From NCBI GenBank assembly GCA_964431735.1, contig CAYSLJ010000104.1, positions 1 to 26,329 of the forward strand: a DNA stretch of 26,329 nucleotides. The letters run 5' to 3'. The stretch is from CALARM01 sp964431735 (GTDB taxonomy: Bacteria; Vulcanimicrobiota; SpSt-956; JAKJGF01). The notes under the pieces were generated by a model. It did not search any database. It saw only the letters and a program-made list of their open reading frames with translations, and was not told the origin of the DNA. The position numbers and the translations under genes are program-made. Of this stretch, positions 15,581 through 23,902 are shown piece by piece. Position 1 is the stretch's first letter. The number at the start of each line of letters is the position of its first letter.

Positions 15581-17364
15581 TAATTCACAATCATAGTGAC
15601 AGCTTTTCTTATACGGAAATTATTCCCTCTCCCTGATACAAGAGATTGAACTCCATTACTTGCATGAATGAGTGTAATACTGTCTATAAGTTCAGGTGCT
15701 AAAGCTATGTTGCTCTGTGATAAACCATAATCGGAATTTGTTGTTCTGGGATAGTATGTGTTATTGTTTGGATCTTTCTCTTTTGCCGTTATACTGCCTT
15801 TAAAAACTACAGATGAGTTGTAATCCTGTTGAGGCCAGTTGAGAGTACCGATATAAATATTATCTTTTGCATAAAGCAAACCGCTTAATGTTATATCTGT
15901 AATAGTTTCGCCGGCCACATCGGGAGTCGGGTCTTTTATACACATAATTATATTATTTTCTGCAAGAACAGTCATATTCTCACCGTGATCACATAAAATA
16001 TAAATAGAATCCTTCGAGGCAGCAGTTCCATTATCAATAGAAGGGAGTGACATTTCACCTTCACAATAGAGGTTTTTATTATTCAAATTTAACTTTAATT
16101 TTGGTTTTACAAAGGACAATAAACGGGCATCGCCTATATCACCGTTTCTTTCTCTGTAACAGTCAAACCTGAGAGTTTCAAATAATCCCAGTGCGCCGGA
16201 ACAATAAGTATTATCATTGAGTTGTAATGTTGTGACTACAATACCTCCGTCAAGTTCTGCCGAATAGGTCATTCCAAGAGTATTCATGGTGTCGTCCCAC
16301 CCGGCACTGTAAATTTCTCCGAATGTAACATCTGTATAATAATCCAATAAATTTCTTGAAGTATTCAAATTTCTTTTCTCGTCAATAATAGTTGTAGGAA
16401 TATCTGGCCCTATACTCTGAAGCTCTCTATATTTATCCATAAAATTTTTACATGAACTTTCTGTAAAAGACGCTATACCGTATTTATAAGGATGAGTGTA
16501 TACCATATCATCAGTTGTCTGATCCCAGTAATCTACATCTGTAGTCTGGGAAGTAACAGCAGCGGGGCCTTCATGAGGAATACAGTAATTACCGGGAGAA
16601 TATTCAAAATAACCTACAAGATAATATCTGTCACCTGCTACAGTATGATATCCACTATGTTTATTTACGACACTGACAATATTTATATTGGCAATCTCCG
16701 CAGGATTTACATGTTCTTTATAATCAAAAGGAGGATGTACAACATTATATTTACTATATTCCAGATTACCGACAGAAGATAGAAATCCTTCGTTTAAATC
16801 CAGTGATACATCGCCATAGTATTCCCACACAATCATTCTGTCATTGGAATGAAGTCTTCCCGGACTGTTATTCTTTCCTATAAACTTTTTTTCACCGTTA
16901 ATCTCCTGATAGTTTAACAATAAATTTCCTTCTGAAGCAAGAGGATACTGACTCATGTCATCTCTGACGAATATGGCCTTTATTTTGACCTTCTGCCCTT
17001 TATAACTGCCTTCCGATAAAACCTCTGCCGAGTAAGGAGGTGTTGAGCCTATCTTTGTGCTACCTTTCAGATTATTTGTAAACTCCGAAGCAATAATCTT
17101 TGCCGTCTCCCCCTGAGCAAAATACATATCTATATTCAGATCTCCGGCAGGAGCCCACGTCGTATCGTTATTCAATCTGTAATTAGCATATTCTACACCT
17201 GCTTCAGCAGCTCTCAGAGCTTTAGCTTTCTTGTCTGCCATGCCTGCCATATTATAATTCTGAGTGGCAATTAATAACATGGATGTAACAAGCATCATAA
17301 GAATGGTAATAAGTATTAATACTGAAATGAGCATTATAGCCTTTTCATTTCTCACATAATACAT
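15580..17364 (-). CDS. PilX-like minor pilin/pilus assembly protein, large
   Basis: The first 65 residues match the PilX N-terminal region: short charged leader, hydrophobic helix IMLISVLILITILMMLVTSM, then MADKKAKALRAAEAGVEYAN, where AxxAAEAG is typical of PilX/GspK-like proteins. The helix lacks the Glu at +5 found in major pilins, as in GspK-type tip proteins. The remaining about 500 residues are a beta-rich extracellular region with Asn/Tyr-rich loops; cysteines are few. ATG at 17364 has SD AGGAGGA 7 nt upstream. It is the third gene of the minor pilin operon, 11 bp after the PilW-like gene. Likely a pilus-tip or priming component; the large C-terminal domain may be an adhesin, which is inference. 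Confidence 0.85.
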   Translation of the reverse strand: MYYVRNEKAIMLISVLILITILMMLVTSMLLIATQNYNMAGMADKKAKALRAAEAGVEYANYRLNNDTTWAPAGDLNIDMYFAQGETAKIIASEFTNNLKGSTKIGSTPPYSAEVLSEGSYKGQKVKIKAIFVRDDMSQYPLASEGNLLLNYQEINGEKKFIGKNNSPGRLHSNDRMIVWEYYGDVSLDLNEGFLSSVGNLEYSKYNVVHPPFDYKEHVNPAEIANINIVSVVNKHSGYHTVAGDRYYLVGYFEYSPGNYCIPHEGPAAVTSQTTDVDYWDQTTDDMVYTHPYKYGIASFTESSCKNFMDKYRELQSIGPDIPTTIIDEKRNLNTSRNLLDYYTDVTFGEIYSAGWDDTMNTLGMTYSAELDGGIVVTTLQLNDNTYCSGALGLFETLRFDCYRERNGDIGDARLLSFVKPKLKLNLNNKNLYCEGEMSLPSIDNGTAASKDSIYILCDHGENMTVLAENNIIMCIKDPTPDVAGETITDITLSGLLYAKDNIYIGTLNWPQQDYNSSVVFKGSITAKEKDPNNNTYYPRTTNSDYGLSQSNIALAPELIDSITLIHASNGVQSLVSGRGNNFRIRKAVTMIVN

Positions 17365-17375
17365 ATGGATTCCTC

Positions 17376-18080
17376 CTAATTTTCAGGCTTTACAGATGTT
17401 TCTATCTTAAATTTATATACAGAACCCTTTCCGGCAACCATAACCCTGGACGTTTTACTGCCTCTGACACGTTCTTCAAATTCAAACTTCATACTTACAA
17501 GAGAATTTTTATAATTAAAATCTACATTCTTCACCTTGCTGCATACAGTAAGAGACTGACCTGCCACTGAAAGAGGAGGCCTTTCCGTTATCCACTGCTT
17601 TACAGAGTTGGGATCTGCCATCTGAGAATTGGCAGTGTTATAGGAATAATATGGAGATGAACTTTCATGGGGCACGTACCTCCTGTAAAGGATCCTGGAA
17701 TTCGGGTCATTCAGATCTTTTATGGCATAATATAAAATAAATCCCTGCCAGAGAATATCTCCTGTATCTTCTTTATATGCTACCTGCCCGTTATATACAG
17801 GCGTCTCAAAACATATATAGGGAGTATCTGAATGATAGACAGAATTCGGATCATCAGGTTCATTAAAAACGATGGCATAGGAATTGGAATTCTTAATTTC
17901 CATAGCCATTCTCCTTATAAATGATTCACTTTTAGATTCTACATCACTTCTGGTTTCTCCGAGTTTCCACATTTTAAACCCCACATCCAGTGTAGAATAA
18001 ATAACTATCATAAATAAGGAAAAGATGAGAATAACAATAATTAACTCTACAAGGGTAATACCTCTTTTATATATATTCAT
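17376..18080 (-). CDS. PilW-like type IV prepilin (minor pilin)
   Basis: The class III signal YKRG|ITLVELIIVILIFSLF shows the prepilin peptidase site after Gly and the conserved Glu at +5 of the mature protein, followed by the hydrophobic alpha-1 helix. The rest (about 40-234) is a globular minor-pilin domain with repeated Asp-Pro-Asn turns (DDPNSV, NDPNSR, ADPNSV). The start codon at 18080 lies one base after the stop of the PilV-like gene (TGATATG), so translation is probably coupled; an alternative ATG at 18089 would add three residues. With the flanking genes it forms a PilV-PilW-PilX order known from pseudopilin priming complexes. Confidence 0.88.
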   Translation of the reverse strand: MNIYKRGITLVELIIVILIFSLFMIVIYSTLDVGFKMWKLGETRSDVESKSESFIRRMAMEIKNSNSYAIVFNEPDDPNSVYHSDTPYICFETPVYNGQVAYKEDTGDILWQGFILYYAIKDLNDPNSRILYRRYVPHESSSPYYSYNTANSQMADPNSVKQWITERPPLSVAGQSLTVCSKVKNVDFNYKNSLVSMKFEFEERVRGSKTSRVMVAGKGSVYKFKIETSVKPEN

Positions 18081-18081
18081 A

Positions 18082-18567
18082 TCAATCATCCCTGGAAATA
18101 AATATCGTAGAACTGTCATGTCTGCCTTTACCTGTTACAGGGTCATACCATGTAACAACCAGACCTACCTGTTTTATTTCATCTGTATCACTGTAAAAGG
18201 AAATAATAAAATTATAAGGAATTTTATTTATTGTTTCTGCTCCGCTCAGAGAGGAAAGACCTGATGAACTCCAAAGACCTATGGGACTGGTATCAGGAAG
18301 AATTTCCGATATATTACTTATTATGTCTGAAATCTCTGCCGGTGTTACACCGGAAGGGTATTCACTGTGAGGATATTTTTCATAAAGATCTTTTACCTCA
18401 CTTAATTTTTTCTCCATAATCCATGTAACATCACGATGTGTACTGGCCTGTTTTATTGAATTTGAACCTATTATAAACAGACCAAGAGCTGACGTAACAA
18501 CCACGCCTATAATGGAAAGAGATATTAATATTTCTGCAAGAGTAAAAGCTTTTACGTTATCTCTCAT
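18082..18567 (-). CDS. PilV-like type IV prepilin (minor pilin) with Ala at the cleavage site
   Basis: N-terminus MRDNVKA|FTLAEILISLSIIGVVV has the prepilin pattern, with Glu at +5, but the residue before the cleavage site is Ala rather than Gly. Ala at -1 is tolerated by some prepilin peptidases. Residues 40-161 form a small C-terminal domain (VGLVVTWYDPVTGKGRHDSS near the end). ATG at 18567 has SD GAGGAG 7 nt upstream. It is first in the three-gene pilin operon; its stop is one base from the next start. Function: minor pilin taking part in pilus priming, by family. Confidence 0.85.
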   Translation of the reverse strand: MRDNVKAFTLAEILISLSIIGVVVTSALGLFIIGSNSIKQASTHRDVTWIMEKKLSEVKDLYEKYPHSEYPSGVTPAEISDIISNISEILPDTSPIGLWSSSGLSSLSGAETINKIPYNFIISFYSDTDEIKQVGLVVTWYDPVTGKGRHDSSTIFISRDD

Positions 18568-18620
18568 CACACATCTCCTCTTTATAGTGTATTTCATAAC
18601 TTATTAGAATTTAAATCGTC

Positions 18621-18690
18621 GTGACGCGTAACGCGTAACGCGTGACGGGTTTAATCCCTGCGCATCACGCATTACGCATTACGCATTACG
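18621..18690. repeat. Two GTRA heptamer arrays in opposite orientation
   Basis: Forward units GTGACGC, GTAACGC, GTAACGC, GTGACGG (18621-18648) are followed after 14 bp by CATCACG, CATTACG, CATTACG, CATTACG (18663-18690), which are reverse-strand GTRATGC-type heptamers. All eight units have exact 7-nt spacing within their array. Confidence 0.8.
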
Positions 18691-18796
18691 AGTTCATTAT
18701 TTATGAATAGTTATGAAACTAACTATAATTTATTATATTAAAAATTTTCATAAAATACAATAATTATAGTGTAGTTCACAACAAATTACAGATAAT

Positions 18797-18816
18797 CCTC
18801 GCGTCACGCGTCACGA
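18797..18816. repeat. Short GTRA heptamer array, reverse strand
   Basis: CCTCGCGTCACGCGTCACGA: two reverse units of GTGACGC type ending in the CGAGG flank also seen at 12689-12693 and 26316-26319. The gap from here to the next gene (18855-19003) is very AT-rich; I see no further feature in it beyond several weak -10-like sites. Confidence 0.65.
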
Positions 18817-19003
18817 AGCACTTAATTTCTAATAAGTTATGAAACTAACTATAATATTTATTAATGGATTATGTTTAAAAATGAAAAATAAATATTGATT
18901 CTAAAATTAATAATGAAATGTAATCTTTTTTATATTATTTCACACCATCATGTATTATTATAATTATAAATTATAGTATATTAAAAACTCAGGAGAACAA
19001 TCA

Positions 19004-21277
19004 TTGCGAAAAGAAAGTGAGAAAACAACGAAACTTCATAAAGAAATTGAAATACTTCAAAGTATTGGCATTGAAGGGGAAAAAAGTTTTATGAAGATTA
19101 TTGAAATTTTTCCTTTTCCTGTAATCATTCTGAGTGAAGATATGGACATTCAATACATAAATGAAGAGTTTATAAAGGTATTTGGCTATACACTTCAGGA
19201 TATACCTGCAGGTAAAGAATGGTTTGAACTTGCCTACCCTGACAGGATGTACAGAGAAAAAGTTATATCAGAGTGGGAAGAAAGCCTGAAGGAAGTTAAC
19301 ATTGGTAAATCTATAATCAGAAACTTTGATGTAATGTGTAAAGATGGCCGTGTCAGGAATATCCTTTTTCGCCTGGTAAAGCTGGGAAATAATAAATATT
19401 TTATCATTTGTGAAGATATTACGGCAAGAAAAAAATTACAGGAAACACTCAAACAAAAGCTTATGTTTCTGACTCAACCTGTTGTAAATACAGATAATAT
19501 AACCTTTTATGATCTGTTTCACATAGAAGAAATACAAAAAATTCAGGATACTTTTTCAGAAGCCACAGGTGTGGCATCAATTATAACTGAAATTGACGGT
19601 ACTCCCATTACGAGACCGAGTAACTTCTGCAGACTCTGCAATGATATAATAAGGCAAACACCGAAAGGAAGAGCAAACTGTTATCATTCCGATGCCGTCA
19701 TAGGGAAATATAATCTTTCCGGACCTGTTGTTCAGCCATGTCTGAGTGGTTCATTATGGGATGCAGGAGCAAGTATCAGAGTAGGCGACAGGCATGTGGC
19801 GAACTGGCTTATAGGACAGATTATTGACGAGGATGTCAACCTGGAAACAATGATGAATTATGCCAGGGAAATAGGAGCAGACGAGAAGGAATATTACAGT
19901 GCATTAAAAGAGGTAAAAAGGATGCCTGTAGCACAGTTCAAAAAGGTTTCGGAAGCTCTCTTCCTTATAGCAAATCAGCTTTCTTTGCTTGCCATGCAGA
20001 ATATCAAGCAGGCAAGAGATATAGCAGAAAGAAAAAAGACAGAAGAACAATTAAGGATGAACGAAAATCGTCTTGAAACCCTGTTGAACCTTGGACGTAT
20101 GCAGGATCGGCCTCTCAATGAGATTCTGGATTTCACGCTGGAAAAAACGGTGGAACTTACAGGAAGTAAACTCGGATATCTGGCTTTTTTAAATGAAGAT
20201 GAAACAGCCTTAACCATGCATTCATGGTCAAAAAATGCTATGAAAGAATGCAGTATGTGTAAATTTCCTTTAGTCTATAATGTTGCCGAAACAGGACTAT
20301 GGGGGGAAGCAATAAGACAGAGAAAGCCTGTTATAACCAATGATTACGCAGGAGATAATCCTGCTAAAAAAGGCTACCCGCCGGGACATGTAGAATTAAA
20401 AAGACATATGAATGTTCCTGTTTTCAGCGGTGATAAGATAGTTGCTCTTGCGGGAGTGGGCAATAAAGAAGATGAATATGATTATTTAGACGTTCAGCAT
20501 ATAACTCTTTTAATGGAAGGCATGTGGGGACTTCTCCAGAGAAAAAACGCCGGAGACATAATAAAAAAACAGATATTTGAACTTGAAGCAAAAAACGCCG
20601 AACTGGAGAGATTTACCTATACTGTTTCTCATGATTTGAAAAGTCCTCTTATTACAATCAAAGGTTTCCTGGGCCACATTATTTCCGATGGACGAAAAGG
20701 TAATTTCGACAGAATGGAGAGCGATATAAAAAGGATTTCAAATGCAGTGGATAAAATGGAATATTTATTGAAAGATTTACTTGAGCTTTCCAGGATTGGC
20801 AGAATTATAAACCCTTCATCAAAATTTTCTATGTCTTCTTCTGTAAAAGAAGCTGCCGAGCTTGTAAATGGTTTTCTCGAAGAAAAGCATGTAAAATTTT
20901 CCTATGATGAAAACATGCCCGTTGTTTATGCGGACAGAATAAGGATCAGAGAGGTATGGCAGAACCTGATAGAAAATGCTGTAAAATATACCGGAAACCA
21001 GGATAAACCGGAGATAAACATTGGTTATAAAAACACTGACAGAGAAGATGTATTTTATATAAAGGATAACGGAACAGGTATAGAAGAAAAATATTATAAT
21101 AAAATATTCGGTCTCTTCGAAAAACTTGAACACAAAAGTGAAGGTACAGGTATAGGCCTTGCTATTGTAAAAAGAATTATAGAACTTCATGGCGGACATA
21201 TATGGGTAGAATCAGAAGGTAAAGAGAAGGGTTCCACATTTTATTTTAATATACCACTGAAAGAAGGGATAGAGTGA
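19004..21277 (+). CDS. PAS-PocR-GAF sensor histidine kinase
   Basis: Soluble 757-residue kinase starting at TTG, supported by SD AGGAGA 8 nt upstream. Domains: PAS (about 27-145, FPFPVIILSEDMDIQYINEE); PocR sensory domain (about 160-335, VASIITEIDGTPITRPSNFC and WDAGASIRVGDRHVANWLIG); GAF of the GAF_2 kind (about 355-520, ETGLWGEAIRQRKPVITNDY); HisKA with H543 in TVSHDLKSPL, the phytochrome-like class; and HATPase with N-box NLIENAVKYTG, G1 DNGTGI, F-box FGLFEKLE and G2 GTGIGLAIVKRI. PocR cysteines are C209, C212, C226 and C246. No membrane segment. It overlaps the response regulator by GTGA, so the two are translationally coupled and should form a kinase-regulator pair. Signal unknown; PocR domains are linked to small-molecule or redox sensing. 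Confidence 0.93.
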   Translation: MRKESEKTTKLHKEIEILQSIGIEGEKSFMKIIEIFPFPVIILSEDMDIQYINEEFIKVFGYTLQDIPAGKEWFELAYPDRMYREKVISEWEESLKEVNIGKSIIRNFDVMCKDGRVRNILFRLVKLGNNKYFIICEDITARKKLQETLKQKLMFLTQPVVNTDNITFYDLFHIEEIQKIQDTFSEATGVASIITEIDGTPITRPSNFCRLCNDIIRQTPKGRANCYHSDAVIGKYNLSGPVVQPCLSGSLWDAGASIRVGDRHVANWLIGQIIDEDVNLETMMNYAREIGADEKEYYSALKEVKRMPVAQFKKVSEALFLIANQLSLLAMQNIKQARDIAERKKTEEQLRMNENRLETLLNLGRMQDRPLNEILDFTLEKTVELTGSKLGYLAFLNEDETALTMHSWSKNAMKECSMCKFPLVYNVAETGLWGEAIRQRKPVITNDYAGDNPAKKGYPPGHVELKRHMNVPVFSGDKIVALAGVGNKEDEYDYLDVQHITLLMEGMWGLLQRKNAGDIIKKQIFELEAKNAELERFTYTVSHDLKSPLITIKGFLGHIISDGRKGNFDRMESDIKRISNAVDKMEYLLKDLLELSRIGRIINPSSKFSMSSSVKEAAELVNGFLEEKHVKFSYDENMPVVYADRIRIREVWQNLIENAVKYTGNQDKPEINIGYKNTDREDVFYIKDNGTGIEEKYYNKIFGLFEKLEHKSEGTGIGLAIVKRIIELHGGHIWVESEGKEKGSTFYFNIPLKEGIE

Positions 21278-21714
21278 CTGGAGAAATCTTAACAATACTC
21301 CTGGTAGAAGATAATGATGATCATGCCGAACTCGTAATGAGAAGCTTTGATGATCACAGGGTAGCAAACAGAATTATAAGGGTTTCTGATGGTGAAGCAG
21401 CAATTAACTACCTCTTCAATGAAGGAGAGTTTACCGATCGTAATAAAAATCCTCTTCCGAATCTCATATTACTTGATTTGAGACTTCCGAAAGTGGATGG
21501 TCTTGAGGTATTAACAAAAATAAAAACATCTGAAGAACTCAGGAAAATTCCTGTAGTAGTGCTCACTTCTTCCGAAGCGGAAAAAGATATTACCAAATCA
21601 TACAGTAATTATGTAAACAGTTATCTTGTAAAACCTCTGGATTTCGATAAGTTTACCACAATGATGAATGAACTGGGATTTTACTGGCTCGGATGGAATA
21701 AAAAGCCCTTTTAA
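21274..21714 (+). CDS. Single-domain response regulator (Rcp1-like)
   Basis: A 146-residue receiver with no output domain. GTG start in a GTGA overlap with the upstream kinase; SD AAGGG about 6 nt before. Phospho-acceptor D68 in LILLDLRLPKVDG, switch Thr in VVVLTSSEAEKD and Lys in SYLVKPLDFDKF; acidic pair in LLVEDNDDHAELV. The HAELV and NYLF/PLPNLILLDLRLP pattern is typical of Rcp1-type regulators that pair with phytochrome-class kinases. It probably passes phosphate to, or acts with, the hybrid kinase whose gene starts 21 bp downstream. Confidence 0.93.
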   Translation: MTGEILTILLVEDNDDHAELVMRSFDDHRVANRIIRVSDGEAAINYLFNEGEFTDRNKNPLPNLILLDLRLPKVDGLEVLTKIKTSEELRKIPVVVLTSSEAEKDITKSYSNYVNSYLVKPLDFDKFTTMMNELGFYWLGWNKKPF

Positions 21715-21735
21715 CAGAATATATAGAGGTAATTT

Positions 21736-23697
21736 ATGAAAGAAGACATGCTTAACATACTTATAGTAGAAGATGATGAAGCTCACGGTGAACTGATCAG
21801 CAGAGCCCTTATGGATAAAGATGATAATGTTATTGCAAAAATTGTCCCTACAATAGAACAGGCAAAGTCTGAAATAAATAATTTCAAACCTCATGTATTG
21901 ATTACTGACTGGAGACTTCCTGACGGAGAAGGGATTGAGATACTCAAGGTTTCGGGGAAGATGGATTTCCCGGTAATAATCATGACAAGTTATGGCAATG
22001 AAATTCTTGCTGTAGAAGCAATGAAAGCAGGAGCTATTGATTATGTCGTAAAATCCTATGATACCTTTTCCGATATGTACCGAATTGTTACAAGAGTTTT
22101 AAGAGAATGGGAGAATATAGTAAGAAGGAGAATGGCAGAAGAGGCACTCAAAGAAAGTGCATCCCTTTACCGTACAACAATTGAAGCCATTAAAGACTTT
22201 GTTTATGTTGTAGATCTGGATTTACGTCTTGTGCTCTTCAATCAGGCTTTCAGCAATGAAATCCCCTGTATAGACGGTGAACTTAAAGGAAAATATCTTT
22301 TCGAAGTAGCTCCGGCTCTTCCCGATACAGTAAAAAATGAATATAAACAGGTAATAAAAACAGGTAAACCTTTAATAACAGTTGATGAGATAAAATTCTC
22401 AATCACTTATTTATGGACAGAAACAAGAAAATTTCCTATTTTTGATACAAGAGGACAGGTATGTCAGGTTCTCACCATTATCCGTGATATTACTGAGACT
22501 AAAAAGGCAGAAGAAGAAAGGAAAAAGCTGGAAGCGCAGTTACTTCATACTCAGAAGCTTGAAAGTCTGGGGATTCTTGCAGGAGGTATTGCTCATGATT
22601 TCAACAATATTCTCATGGCAATTCTCGGTAATACCGACCTTGCGATGATGGACATTACTTCTTCTTCTCCTGCCAGGGACAGACTTATAGATATTGAAAA
22701 ATCTTCCAGGAGAGCAGCAGAACTCTGTCGCCAGATGCTTGCCTATTCCGGGAAAGGGAAATTTATTATTGAGCCCCTTGATCTGAATAATATACTGAAA
22801 GAAATGGCTCATATGCTTGAAGTCTCCGTTTCAAAAAAAGCAGTATTGAAATATAATCTCTGTGAACATATAAAACCCGTAGAAGGTGATGCAACACAGA
22901 TTCGTCAGATTATTATGAATCTCATTATAAACGCATCGGAAGCAATAGGAGATCAGAGCGGTTTTATATCAATATCTACAGGTTCTATAGAGTGTAACAG
23001 AAATTATCTGAATGAAACTTACCTTGACGATAACCTGCCTGAAGGTCTTTATTCATATATAGAAGTATTGGATACAGGTTGCGGTATGGATAAGGAAAGC
23101 CAGGTCAGAATATTCGATCCTTTCTTTACAACAAAATTTACAGGCAGAGGCCTGGGACTTGCTGCTGTACTCGGTATTGTAAGAAGTCACAGTGGGGCCA
23201 TTAAATTATTCAGTGAACAGGGGAAAGGAACAAAATTCAGAGTCCTCTTCCCTGTAACTAAAAATCCTGTGGAACAGGTTAAAAAGAAAAAAAAGAAGCC
23301 TCTAAAATATCGCGGGAAAGGAACTATTCTTATAGTAGATGATGAATATACAATTCTGGAAGTACTTGACAGAATGCTTGTAAGTCATGGATTTAATGTT
23401 CTATATGCATCCGATGGTAATGAAGCAATAGAAATATTTCGTAAATACTCTTCTCAATCCTCAGATAATAAGATTACCTGTGTCATCATGGATCTTACCA
23501 TGCCGAAAAAAGACGGTATAGAAACATTCCTTGAAATGCGACTGATCAAAAAAGATATACCGGTAATACTTTCAAGCGGTTATAATGAACAGGAAATTAC
23601 AAAAAAATACTCAGGCACAGGAGTGGCAGGTTTTCTTCAGAAGCCATACGATATGGAATTACTTATAAGTAAAGTTACAGAAATAATTGTCAAATAA
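21736..23697 (+). CDS. REC-PAS-histidine kinase-REC hybrid sensor
   Basis: A 653-residue cytoplasmic hybrid kinase. REC1 (about 5-125) has D58 in LITDWRLPDGEG and Thr in VIIMTSYGNE; its Lys is followed by Ser (VVKSYD) rather than Pro. PAS (about 143-258, EAIKDFVYVVDLDLRLVLFN). HisKA with H287 in AHDFNNILMA. HATPase (about 380-505) with N-box LIINASEAIGD, G1 DTGCGM, F-box FDPFFTTK and GRGLGL. REC2 (about 530-650) with D586 in CVIMDLTMPKKDG and a KP pair (LQKPYD). Having receivers at both ends fits a phosphorelay: the first may take phosphate from the upstream kinase, the second may hand it on. SD GAGGT is just before the ATG; gap from the regulator is 21 bp. No DNA-binding output is encoded in the operon. 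Confidence 0.93.
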   Translation: MKEDMLNILIVEDDEAHGELISRALMDKDDNVIAKIVPTIEQAKSEINNFKPHVLITDWRLPDGEGIEILKVSGKMDFPVIIMTSYGNEILAVEAMKAGAIDYVVKSYDTFSDMYRIVTRVLREWENIVRRRMAEEALKESASLYRTTIEAIKDFVYVVDLDLRLVLFNQAFSNEIPCIDGELKGKYLFEVAPALPDTVKNEYKQVIKTGKPLITVDEIKFSITYLWTETRKFPIFDTRGQVCQVLTIIRDITETKKAEEERKKLEAQLLHTQKLESLGILAGGIAHDFNNILMAILGNTDLAMMDITSSSPARDRLIDIEKSSRRAAELCRQMLAYSGKGKFIIEPLDLNNILKEMAHMLEVSVSKKAVLKYNLCEHIKPVEGDATQIRQIIMNLIINASEAIGDQSGFISISTGSIECNRNYLNETYLDDNLPEGLYSYIEVLDTGCGMDKESQVRIFDPFFTTKFTGRGLGLAAVLGIVRSHSGAIKLFSEQGKGTKFRVLFPVTKNPVEQVKKKKKKPLKYRGKGTILIVDDEYTILEVLDRMLVSHGFNVLYASDGNEAIEIFRKYSSQSSDNKITCVIMDLTMPKKDGIETFLEMRLIKKDIPVILSSGYNEQEITKKYSGTGVAGFLQKPYDMELLISKVTEIIVK

Positions 23698-23700
23698 ATC

Positions 23701-23803
23701 GTGACCCGTTATAATCGTGACGCGTAACGCGTAACGCGTGACGCGTAGTTTCACCGGTACCGGACGAACACAGTGGTTCGCCCCTACGACTCACCACTCA
23801 CCA
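23701..23803. repeat. Heptamer arrays, KpnI-type palindrome and hairpin after the kinase operon
   Basis: Units GTGACCC and GTTATAA (23701-23714), then GTGACGC, GTAACGC, GTAACGC, GTGACGC (23717-23744). CCGGTACCGG at 23754-23763 is a perfect palindrome. CGAAC (23765-23769) pairs with GTTCG (23776-23780) around a 6-nt loop, extended by GG/CC across one mismatch. Reverse units GTGAGTG and GTGAGTC follow (to about 23803). The block may end kinase-operon transcripts. Confidence 0.65.
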
Positions 23804-23902
23804 TAACATATTTTTTTGTTTTTTCTATCAAACTCAAAGGATAAACCTTTACATGTGTCTAAAATTAAGTAGAAATAAATTTTTACATAAAGGGGAATAA
23901 AA

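Larger units (their letters stand above)
18582..18854. repeat. Inverted-repeat element in the 18.6-18.85 kb intergenic region
   Basis: The left arm at 18582-18609 and right arm at 18827-18854 are inverted copies of 28 bp with three mismatches, including a perfect 18-bp core (TTTCATAACTTATTAGAA). Inside each end sits a GTRA heptamer array, also inverted relative to each other. A further 21-bp copy of the right-arm sequence (starting AGTTATGAAACTAACTATAA) occurs at 18709-18729 and again at 18835-18855. No ORF lies inside. The right arm contains TTCTAA-17 bp-TATAAT, a possible promoter towards the kinase operon. The left arm contains TTCTAA-17 bp-TATAAA towards the pilins, but its start point would fall after the SD. 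It may be a MITE-like element or paired control sites. Confidence 0.7.

Noticed and set aside
18621..18816. CRISPR array
   Set aside because: Units are 7 nt with no spacers, so this is a tandem repeat and not a CRISPR array.
18582..18854. Insertion sequence with transposase
   Set aside because: The inverted arms enclose only about 220 bp with no ORF, and no clear target-site duplication is visible.
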